Shown piece by piece: positions 22,921 through 34,400 of a DNA stretch of 64,000 bases. The first letter of the stretch is position 1. Each line of letters opens with the position of its first letter. Under the pieces are notes generated by a model. That model was not told the origin of the DNA and ran no database searches. It saw nothing but the letters and a program-made list of their open reading frames with translations. The position numbers were made by a program, and so were the translations under genes. This DNA is from Ridgeia piscesae (lineage: Eukaryota; Annelida; Polychaeta; Sabellida; Siboglinidae). The stretch covers positions 137,501 through 201,500 of the forward strand of contig JAODUO010000625.1 in assembly GCA_025642075.2 (NCBI GenBank), read 5' to 3'.

Positions 22921-23925
22921 TACCTGTACAAACTATTACTGATCTAATCAGAGCCAGTCGAACTGCTTAAGCAATAACACAGAGACACAGTTTAATCGCT
23001 ACATTTTAATGACTTACTAAATCTTACAGCTGTACCACATCAAGTTATGGCAGGTGTTCCATCACACACGTTGCCATGGAGACGACGATATCTCATAAAA
23101 AGAAGACAATAATTACATGCTAATTATATACATACGTACATGCAAGGCACATTTTCACAGTAGGCAGCAGCAACAACTAATAATACCAATATTTTAATTA
23201 CACAAACACTAAATTAAACTACTAACTGACTACTAAATGAAAAAGTAAATATCTTCTACCTAGATGACTGATAGATAACATTTGTTCTTGTTCCGACATT
23301 CCAACATTATTTACATTGCTTGAGTGTAGCAATAACTCATATTTTAGGTGGCACATAGTCAAACATCTGAATTGTGTGATTAATAATGCATATACAATTA
23401 AATAGTGTATATGTAGGCAACTGTCTACTTAGCATGTTATATCCATTTTGGCATACCCTGTAAATCCTGGTTTCGGTTGTGCTGGCAAGTGACATGGATA
23501 AACTTATTTTTAATGTCCAATGCATTCATATTTTCTGAAAAACTCTACCACTGTCATATCAACCACATGGCAGCATAACAAATACATGTTAAGTAATTGT
23601 GGTGTTTAACATATTTTATGGATGTGCGTATTCCATGTTCACATCAACACATGCAATAAATAAATGGGATCTGTCAAAGTTTACAATTACATGTCACACA
23701 GTGTAATGGGTGGTTACAATTATGACTTAAGTACCGGTTACAGTTTACATGTCTGTGACCCTGGAATAAACCTCTGCACAGGGCACTAAGGGGCCTTTGA
23801 AGTGGTCATGTGACACTAATTCACTTGGGTTATTACACTGTCACAACCACGACTGACACAACCAGGATTGGGTAGAAACAGACAAGCAATGTTGCTGAAA
23901 CATTGCTTGTTGTTGCAGGGTTACC
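22921..23925. other. intergenic, no gene seen
   Basis: AT-rich DNA without supported ORFs, RNA genes or clear repeats. Confidence 0.55.
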
Positions 23926-23929
23926 TAAA

Positions 23930-24800
23930 CCTCCTCTCTGTTCATAATGGGGCAGGGGTAGTTGAACCCCCTATCTGTCTACAAGGGGCAGGGGTAGTTG
24001 AACCCCCTCTCTGTCTACAAGGGGCAGGGGTAGTTGAACCCCCTCTCTGTCTAAATGAGGCAGGGGTAGTTGAACCCCCTATCTGTCTACAAGGGGCAGG
24101 GTAGTTGAACCCCCTCTCTGTCTACAAGGGGCGGGGGTAGTAGAACCCCCTCACTCTCTACAAGGGGTGGGGGTAGTTGAACCCCCTCTCTGTCTACATG
24201 AGGCAGGGGTAGTTGAACCCCCTATCTGTCTACAAGGGGCGGGGGTAGTTGAACCCCCTATCTGTCTACAAGGGGCGGGGGTAGTTGAACCCCCTCTCTG
24301 TCTACAAGGGGCGGGGGTAGTTGAACCCCCTATCTGTCTACAAGGGGCGGGGGTAGTTGAACCCCCTATCTGTCTACAAGGGGCGGGGGTAGTTGAACCC
24401 CCTCTCTGTCTACAAGGGGCGGGGGTAGTTGAACCCCCTAACTGTCTACAAGGGGCGGGGGTAGTTGAACCCCCTATCTGTCTACAAGGGGTGGGGGTAG
24501 TTGAACCCCCTATCTGTCTACAAGAGGTGGGGGTAGTTGAACCCCTATCTGTCTACAAGGGGCGGGGGTAGTTGAACCCCCTATCTGTCTACAAGGGGCG
24601 GGGGTAGTTGAACCCCCTCTCTGTCTACAAGGGGCGGGGGTAGTTGAACCTCCTCTCTGTCTACAAGGGGCGGGGGTAGTTGAAACCCCTATCTGTCTAC
24701 AAGGGGCGGGGGTAGTTGAACCCCCTATCTGTCTACAAGGGGCGGGGGTAGTTGAACCCCCTATCTGTCTACAAGGGGCGGGGGTAGTTGAACCGGAGGC
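23930..24800. repeat. 36-bp GC-rich minisatellite with an internal hairpin
   Basis: About 24 copies of AAGGGGCGGGGGTAGTTGAA+CCCCCTATCTGTCTAC. Each unit holds an inverted repeat GGGGG...CCCCC around TAGTTGAA. 36 is divisible by 3, so one frame is open (GVVEPPICLQGA). Copies are highly uniform and intergenic. Confidence 0.95.
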
Positions 24801-24809
24801 TTCAGTAAC

Positions 24810-26190
24810 AAATCAAGTCTGCATTCACAGCACAAACACAATACACAAGCAAAACATATCTTGTGTCACAAATACAAATGCGGTAGAAAATGTTTTAAGT
24901 CCTAAAAAATCTTACAAAAGCTAACTTTAACAACTGCACAGTGACATTCGCAGGAAGAACCATTTGTGAAGCGATTCTAATGGAAAATACTGATAAATCT
25001 CTACATTATGACCACGATAAACTGTGCTTTCAAAGGTCACACCTGCGGGGCTGCGTTGATACAACCCAGCCCCGACTGCCCCCTACCACACCAACAACTC
25101 ACACTGCTTACATCATCAATTAAGGGTCCACAGACCAACGTATCTCACAAAAGTGCACTGTCGTGATTTCTCACGACTCGATACATGATGCACTTCACTA
25201 GAATCCTACCGCCGATGCATTTCACTAACAGTAGCAAACAAAACCAACGACAAACAGCTGTTGTACAAATTATGTGGACACGATATGAGCAATACATTAT
25301 CATTTTAAAGTGATTCTGGCCGACATCTTGGAGACGGGACAGACACCAAGCCTAGTTGATTGTGTACGTCTGCCTGTTACAGTACAGAACTTGTGTTATG
25401 ACAATTACGTCAGATGTTACATCAGCGACACGTCACTGACAAATCCGCTAACGTACATAACAATATTACACCTAAAATAATACGCTACAAATGCACCAAG
25501 CATGCAAGCAATTAATTAACATTATAACCACATGTCGTAGAACCTTACTCATTATAATAATCATAAAACTAAGTCAGCGACACAATTGATAAGACATCAA
25601 CAATGCTACCATTAATATGTGTCGTATACCTATATATGGCACATCAATGGATACGTATACATGTACAATACTATTTCGCTAATGTCAGATCATTTGTTGG
25701 TCTTAATCCTAGAAATATAAAAATATATATATATATCATTATTTCAAGGGCCAATTACATTTAATTTAGGTTTCATCTAGAATTTTCATTTTTAAATAAA
25801 CATTAATAAATATCAACTTTCTAATGAGCATATGAAGTAAGAGCACCCAACAAACGTCAGGGTTTAAGAAATGACGACGTACTTAACTACTTTTGGCACG
25901 TTACTGTGACACTGTTGCCTCTTAATTTAGAGCAATATCATAACTAGAGATAAAGTGATAAAAGTACACTTCACCCTTCGTATTATCGCTCATCTTATTT
26001 GCATACAAATGAACTTATGACTTCTACTTCACCTGTACAAACGTGTTATCTTGGTTTTGATAATTTATCAGACACAATTGAACAGTTTAGATAATAACTG
26101 TAGTCTTTATACATGACACGTTGACACACTGCAAGTTACCTGACTGAATGATGAATGTAAATTAATTTGATGACTTCACAATAGCACAGC
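24810..26190. other. intergenic, no gene seen
   Basis: AT-rich; no coding or structural signal supported. Confidence 0.55.
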
Positions 26191-26465
26191 CTTCTACAAA
26201 ACTCACTTTGTATCTGACCCCATTGACCCACCACAAAACAAAACATCAGTGAACATGTCTCATGTTAAAAAGTTTAGGTGAATCTTTCAAACGATCACTT
26301 CACCTCGCCTTGTGAATGTTTTATGTCACAACAATCACAAAGCGAGTTGATCTGATCATTTGAAAAATTTACCTACACTATTGATCACTATAGACATGTT
26401 CGTTGATGTTCTGTTTTGTGGTGGGTCAACGGGTTAAGTCATATACAAAGTCAGTTTTGTAGAAG
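26191..26465. mobile_element. 275-bp near-perfect palindrome (hairpin MITE)
   Basis: The left end CTTCTACAAAACTCACTTTG and right end CAAAGTCAGTTTTGTAGAAG are inverted, and matching continues through GACCCACCACAAAACA, GAACATGTCT, TTTCAAACGATC and CTCGC-TTGTGA to a loop of about 20 nt near 26328. No ORF. As RNA it would form one long hairpin. Confidence 0.85.
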
Positions 26466-26599
26466 ACTTGACATACACAATACAGGCATACATACTAATA
26501 ATGGTTTTATACGTTATGCAGAATCACAAAGATGACTTATGCTTAAAATGTATTGCACGTAAAATTGAACTCATTCACAGTTTCCATATACATCAGCGG

Positions 26600-26670
26600 T
26601 ATAATTATAATTACATTAACTATTACATTAATTATAATTACAATAACTATTACATTAATTATAATTACAT
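26600..26670. repeat. short AT-rich tandem repeat
   Basis: ATTATAATTACATTAACTAT repeated about three times with small changes, 130 bp downstream of the palindrome. Confidence 0.8.
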
Positions 26671-26769
26671 AAAATACATCAGTGATTAGCTCACATAAAT
26701 TACTGCTTCTTGGCTGCGCAAGAAACACAAGTAAAAACTTGAGTGACACCATTTTACAAGCACAAATGT

Positions 26770-27590
26770 ACACACTTAGCCATTAACAATTAATTACAGA
26801 TTAAATAAAAGCTTGTTACAATGCACAAAGACAGGGTTTACACAGAACACTGCTGGTTTCAAACTAATTCCTGGGGGGGTCTCAAAAACAGCTTACAAAT
26901 AATATTGATGAAATGCTCTAATGAAGCATTAATTTGACGTGTTAAGGTACTATGCCAATCATCCTACAACCTGTTGTGCAATCCAATAAAGTCTTTACAA
27001 ATCTGAGGTAAAACTGGATTTAGGGGTGCAAATGTTGGTGGAAAAACCCCTCAGATCGGCTGGGGAGGGACATAAGAAGGTCAACCACTGCAATGACCTG
27101 ACCAAAATATTTGGTGTTTCTCCCAAACACACCTTAAACAATGATATAGTAATTCTACCTAAAAAGGGGTTTAGATTTTTAAAAATCATTGAATTTGAAA
27201 AATAACACTGAAGTATACACAGAATAAAACGTGTATTTCTCCACTATCTATGTCAAAGGTGTGTGGGGCACAGTATAAACCAACCAGTACAGGGGGTAAC
27301 TACATTCAGGGAGTGTTGGGGAAACCTACAAATATTGATCCCAAAATGCAAACTCCATAAAACCTTCCCAGACATTCCTCATAAGAAAGCTACCATCCTG
27401 CATATCAAATATAACACCTGCCACCCCGTCTCCTACAGAATGAACTTGGCCATCTGAAAATATTGAACAAGTCATATATATCTACTTAAAACTATGCCGA
27501 CTTGCCTCGAACAGCGACGTATAAAATGTCATGCAATTACTAGATTCAGCTGTGACTGCGAAGAGCTTTCCTGCATTTCACTCTAAATAA
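26770..27590. other. intergenic or 3' UTR of the kinase gene, no feature seen
   Basis: No supported coding signal. It lies 0.7-1.5 kb beyond the stop codon of the minus-strand gene and could include its 3' UTR, but no convincing polyadenylation signal was identified. Confidence 0.5.
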
Positions 27591-27594
27591 CATT

Positions 27595-28000
27595 TCCTCA
27601 GTGGGAACGGGAACAACTTTCCTAAGTGAGAATGTGGACAACTTCCCTCTAAAGATTCTGACAACGTTTCCCTGTGATATGACATACCCGGTACTTCTTT
27701 CCACAAGGACACTGATCAAGTTTCCTCTGTCACACTTTGCACAACTTTCCTTGGATGTGTGACATTATTCTGTGTGACATTGAATTACTTTTCTCTGCGA
27801 CATTGAAAATCTTCCCATTGCGACATTTTGATCAACTTTCTGTTTTGATACAATGAACAACATTCCTCTGTGACACAGGAAATAACATTTGACTTGAGGA
27901 ACAATATTTCTGTGACACAGGTGATAACATTTCTCTTTGATATGGGGAACAACATTTCTCTGTGACACGAGGACCAACATTCCTGAGTGACACAGTGAAC
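27595..28000. repeat. degenerate tandem repeat
   Basis: Loose repetition of CTGTGACAC-GG-AACAACATTTC (about 30 bp) next to the 3' end of the kinase gene, probably in its 3' UTR. Confidence 0.65.
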
Positions 28001-28240
28001 TAGTGTCCCCTGACCGTGCTATTACACAATGTAACTCAACCCAAAGAACTCAGATACTCTGCACAATGAAACATTCAAATGTGTCACAATATCTGGCAAT
28101 TTTCAACATTGGAAATGTTTACATAGTTGACCTTTCAACACAGCTGTCCCTAAATAACAGTACAATGCCAGAATACACGAACCTTCCAATGAAACTGGTC
28201 AGAAGGACAGAGGGAACAAACAGGGGAGAAATCCCAGTCT

Positions 28241-28475
28241 TCAGACAAAGTCCACCTGTCCACTCTTCCGCCCGTTGTCGCCGTCCTCTGTCGATATCGG
28301 TTCTAGATAATCGGACGACTCCAGTCGGATATTCATGTACATTGGTTCTCCTCCATCGAGGGGGAAGCGTTTCTTTGACGGTGGGTTGAGCAACAGTTCA
28401 AGTTGGTTGACCAGGTCAATGAAGCTTGGCCGCTTCTCCGGCCTCGCGTGCCAACACTCACACATGATCTTGTAG
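28241..28475 (-). CDS. MET: MET-like terminal exon: end of kinase and cytoplasmic tail
   Basis: The acceptor is ttccacag; the TGA-ending ORF closes at 28241. It reads [35 protein letters not shown], then a tail of about 40 residues with [19 protein letters not shown]-x-x-x-P-x-x-RPSF ends the kinase. The tail YMNI has Asn at +2, the Grb2 SH2 consensus, analogous to the YVNV docking site of MET; YLEP is a second candidate phosphotyrosine. The C-terminus is VDFV. Confidence 0.95.
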
Positions 28476-31400
28476 CTGTGGAGCAAACACAACACGTTAT
28501 CTTGTAGCTGTCCAGCTAACACATCATCTTGTAGCTGTCAAGCTAATACGTTATCTTGTAGCTGTCAAGCTAACTCAACACATCTTGTAGTTGTGGAACA
28601 AACACAACACGTTATCTTGTAGCTTGTGGAACAAACACAACACGTTATCTTGTAGCTGTGTAAACAACACCCAACAAAAGTTATCTTGTAGCTGTCAAGC
28701 TAACTCAACACATCTTGTAGCTGTGGAACAAACGCAAAACATTATCTTGTAGTTGTGGAACAAACACAACACGTTATCTTGTAGCTGTGGAACAAACACA
28801 ACACGTTATCTTGTAGCTGTGGAACAAACAACACGTTATCTTGTACCTGTGGAACAAACACAAAACATTATCTCGTAGCTGTGGAACAAACACAACACAT
28901 TACCTTGTAGCTGTGGAACAAACACAACACGTTATCTTGTAGCTGTGGAACAAACACAACACATTATCTTGTAGCTGTGGAACAAACACAACACTTTACC
29001 TTGTAGCTGTGGAACAAACATAACACATTACCTTGTAGCTGTGCAACAAACATTTTATTATTTAACTGCCAAGCAACCACAATATGTTATCTTGTAGCTA
29101 TCGCGCTAAAAAAACATGTTATCTTATGGCTGTGTAGCAAACACAATATGTTACCTTGTAGCGGTGGAGCAAAGACATGTTATCGTGTAGCTGTGGCGCA
29201 ACCACAACATGTTACCCTGTAGCTGTCAAGCTAACACAACATGTTATCTTGTCGCTGTGGAGCAACCACAATATGTTACTTTGTAGCGGTGGCGCAACCA
29301 CAACATGTTACCCTGTAGCTGTCAAGCTAACACAACATGTTATCTTGTCGCTGTGGAGCAACCACAACATGTTACCCTGTAGCTGTCAAGCTAACACAAC
29401 ATGTTATCTTGTAGCTGTGGAGCCAACACAACACATTATCTTGTCGCTGTGGAGCAAAGCCAACATGTTATTTTGTAGCTGTGGAGCAAATACAGCTTGT
29501 GTTAACAATCACACAAAATGATGTAATTCTGTGATTTCTAGGAAGCCTAGAAGAATTGCCCCCCCCCCCTCTACCACTCACATGCTGTCCGGGCAGTACT
29601 TGGGTTGCCTCAGCCTCTGTCCACTCGCCAGGTAGTTGCGGATGTCAAAGACGTCAACGTCTGGATACGGCGTCATACACCGGGTCATCAGTTCCCATAG
29701 CAACACGCCAAATGACCACTGGTGGGAGAGATAAATATGTGATCAGACTGGATGGTTGAAATCTGTATTATATTTATTTATTTTGCAGTCAATTTATAGT
29801 TTTTTGTGACTTTTATCTCTATCAGTGAATTTAATTATATATCCAGAAGAAGTTGAAGTGGTGGTCATTGTGCCCAGTGGTGTCACATACATTTACAACC
29901 ATCCCATGACAATGATGACCGTGCCCAGGGGGCCCACACAAGAGAGTGACAACACTGCAGAATGACCAATGTGTCGCCACCTAGTGGCTGTATGATGAAC
30001 TTTCCTGATATGGACCAAAAGAACACCGGAAAAAGGTAAATATATTGCAAACTAGAAATAGTCTGGTTCATATACTCTTTCTCTATAAATCCTCAATGAT
30101 AGCATTAGAAATAACAAATTATCGGGCATAACATCCTGCACTGACTGCTGACTAGCTGCATAGTGTCCAGTGGTATGTGGGCTTGAAATAACTCCAGACA
30201 GTGACCACAAGAGACTGGTCAGTGGTGGACGTCAGTCTATATATTTATTGTAATTTGTTGAACAGTGATGGAATATTTTTACAAAACAAACAGTTGCTAA
30301 ATCTTGTATTGTCCTGTAACTGGACAGGTTAATTTGAACTGCTACTGCATGATGAGACTGACCACCATAGGGAAAGACCATTACAAGTGGAGACTGACCA
30401 CAAAGGGGACAGGCCTCAACAACAGCAGACTGACCACAAACGGAACAGACCACTGCAAGATGAGATTGACCACAAAGGGGACAGACCACTACAAGAAGAG
30501 ACTGACCACGTCTGACTTGGTGGTGAAGATGAGGTCCTCGAGACTCTCCAGGGCCATCCACTTGATGGGCATCTTGCCCTTGTGCTCCCGACTGCTGTAG
30601 TACTCCTTCTGATAGAGACAGCGCGCCAGGCCAAAGTCTACCTTCACCGTCATCACATCGTCAATCCTACAACACATAGTTACATCACTGTCATCACATT
30701 ATCAATCCTACAACACATAGTTACACCACTGTCATCACATTATCAATCCTGCAACACATAGTTACATCACTGTCATCACATTGTCAATCCTGCAACACAT
30801 AGTTACATCACTGTCATCACATTGTCAATCCTACAACACATAGTTACATCACTGTCATCACATTATCAATCCTACAACACCTAGTTACACCACTGTCATC
30901 ACATTATCAATCCTGCCCCAATTACATCACTGTCATCACATTGTCAATCCTGCAACACATAGTTACATCACTGTCATCACATTGTCAATCCTACAACACA
31001 TAGTTACACCACTGTCATCACATTATCAATCCTACAACACATAGTTACACCACTGTCATCACATTATCAATCCTGCAACACATAGTTACATCACTGTCAT
31101 CACATTTCAATCCCAACACATAGTTACATCACTGTCATCACATTTCAATCCTACAACACAATTACACCACTGTCATCACATTATCAATCCTCAACACATA
31201 GTTACACACTGTCATCACATTTCAATCCTCAACACATAGTTACACCCCTGTCATCACATTTCAATCCTGCAACACATAGTTACATCACTGTCATCACATT
31301 TCAATCCTACAACACTAGTTACACCCCTGTCATCACATTATCAATCCTCAACACTAGTTAACAGTCATCACATTGTCAATCCACAACACATAGTTACACC

Positions 31401-34400
31401 CCTGTCATCACATTATCAATCCTACAACACATAGTTACACCCCTGTCATCACATTTCAATCCTCAACACATAGTTACATCACTGTCATCACATTGTCAAT
31501 CCTCAACCATAGTTACATCACTGTCATCACATTGTCAATCCTGCAACGCAAGTTACATCACTGTCATCACATTGTCAATCCTCAACACATAGTTACATCA
31601 CTGTCATCACATGTCAATCCTAAAACACATAGTTACACACTGTCATCACATTTCAATCCTCCCCCAAAACCCCTAGTTACATCACTGTCATCACATGTCA
31701 ATCCTACAACACATAGTTACATCACTGTCATCACATTGTCAATCCTCAACCATAGTTACATCACTGTCATCACATTGTCAATCCTCAACCATAACATCAC
31801 TGTCATCACATTGTCAATCCTCAACACATAGTACATCACTGTCATCACATTGTCAATCCCAAAGCATAGTTACATCACTGTCATCACATTGTCAATCCTG
31901 AAACCCTAGTTACATCACTGTCATCACATTGTCAATCCTGCAACACATAGTTTCATCATGTCATCACATTGTCAATCCTTCCCCCCAAACCCCTAGTTAC
32001 ATCACTGTCATCACATGTCAATCCTCAACACATAGTTACATCACTGTCATCACATGTCAATCCTACAACCATAGTTACACACTGTCATCACATTTCAATC
32101 CTCAACATAGTTACACACTGTCATCACATTTCAATCCTGCAACACATAGTACATCACTGTCATCACATTGTCAATCCTCAACCATAGTTACACACTGTCA
32201 TCACATTGTCAATCCTGCAACCAAGTTACATCACTGTCATCACATTGTCAATCCTACAACGCATAGTTACACCACTGTCATCACATTGTCAATCCTACAA
32301 TGCATAGTTACATCACTGTCATCACATTGTCAATCCTGCAACGCATAGTTACATCACTGTCATCACATCGTCAATCCTACAACCATAGTTACACCCCTGT
32401 CATCACATTGTCAATCCTCAAGCATAGTTACATCACTGTCATCACATGTCAATCCTACAACCAAAGTTAACACTGTCATCACATGTCAATCCTCAACACA
32501 AAGTTTCATCACTGTCATCACATTGTCAATCCTCAACACATAGTTAAACACTGTCATCACATTGTCAATCCTCAACACATAGTTACATCACTGTCATCAC
32601 ATTGTCAATTCCCCTACCCCAAAACATCAACCACCCATAGTTACATCACTGTCATCACATCGTCAATCCTACAACACATAGTTACATCACTGTCATCACA
32701 TTGTCAATCCTAAAAAAACCCATAGTTACATCACTGTCATCACATGTCAATCCTGCAAACCCTAGTTACATCACTGTCATCACATTGTCAATCCTCAACA
32801 CATAGTTTCACCCCTGTCATCACATTTCAATCCTCAACCATAGTTACACCCCTGTCATCACATTTCAATCCTGCAACACATAGTTACATCACTGTCATCA
32901 CATTGTCAATCCACAACCATAGTTACACCACTGTCATCACATTTCAATCCTACAAACCCTAGTTACACCCCTGTCATCACATTTCAATCCTCAACCATAG
33001 TTACATCACTGTCATCACATTGTCAATCCTCAACCATAGTTACACACTGTCATCACATTGTCAATCCTCAAGCAAGTTCATCACTGTCATCACATTTCAA
33101 TCCTACAACACATAGTTACATCACTGTCATCACATCGTCAATCCTAAAAAACATAGTTACATCACTGTCATCACATTTTCAATCCTAAAAAAACACCCCT
33201 AGTTACATCACTGTCATCACATGTCAATCCTACAACACATAGTTACATCACTGTCATCACTTTCAATCCTCAAGAAGTTACATCATGATAATTTTAACCT
33301 CAACCAAATTCTCACCCCACATTTTCTTCAAAACCTTCATCATTTACACAGTCAATCCCGGCATGTTCCAAACCCCCATTGTCAACCGCCGTTTAGTCCA
33401 CCAAGCCACATGCCCGCTTTGCAAACCCAAACCTCACCCCGTTCATCATGCACCATGTTCCTCAAAACCCTAGTTAAAAATCCCTCTTTGCAAATTAAAA
33501 CCGTCATCACATTTCAAACCCGCAACCATGTTTCCCGCCCATTGTCAAGAAAAACTCAACTTACACGTTTGCCGCTGCTCCGTCACCTTGTCAATCCTGC
33601 AAAAATTTCATATGCATAAAGTCTCCACAACCCTGTTCACCATGTCTCACATTTCTCCACAACTGTTAAACCTGTCCACTTGTCAATCCCGCAACCTGTT
33701 AAAATTTTCATCCATCGTCAATCCTCCGCAAATTCCCACTGCACCATTGTCAACCGTGATAAATCCTGCCCCGTAAACCCCCCGTTCATACTGTATAATT
33801 CAAACCTAAAAACCGTTCATCCCTTATAATTGTCTCCCCAAAAACTGTTCATCACTGTCCCAGTCAATCCCCACATGTTCTACTTATACATTTAATCCCC
33901 CGCTTTTTATTCCCCTCTTCAAACCTGTTTCACTGCAACCGCAAATTCCACTTTAAACAATACATTGTCAATCCCCCCATACCCCTTTAATACTTATAAT
34001 CTAAATTTAAAAAAATGTTCACACTGCATAATTGTCAATCCCCAACGCTGTTACATCACTTTATCAACAAACCTGCAACCTGTTACTCCTGTACCATTGT
34101 CAATCCCGAAAACCTCACTCCTGTATTTTTCATTTTCAAACCCAACATGTTAATCATTTATCACGCTCCTCAAACCTCCACCCGTTCATACGTCATCACA
34201 TGTCAATCCTACAAACCCTGTTACATCACTGTCATCACATTCAATCCTCAACACATAGTTTCATCACTGTCATCACATTTCCCAAACCTCAACCATAGTT
34301 ACATCACTGTCATCACATTGTCAATCCTGCAATGCATAGTTACATCACTGTCATCACATTGTCAATCCTGCAACACATAGCTACATCACTGTCATCACAT

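Noticed and set aside
23868..24571. ORFs of 78 and 134 codons (GVVEPPICLQGA repeats)
   Set aside because: Translation of a 36-bp minisatellite; no conservation or start context.
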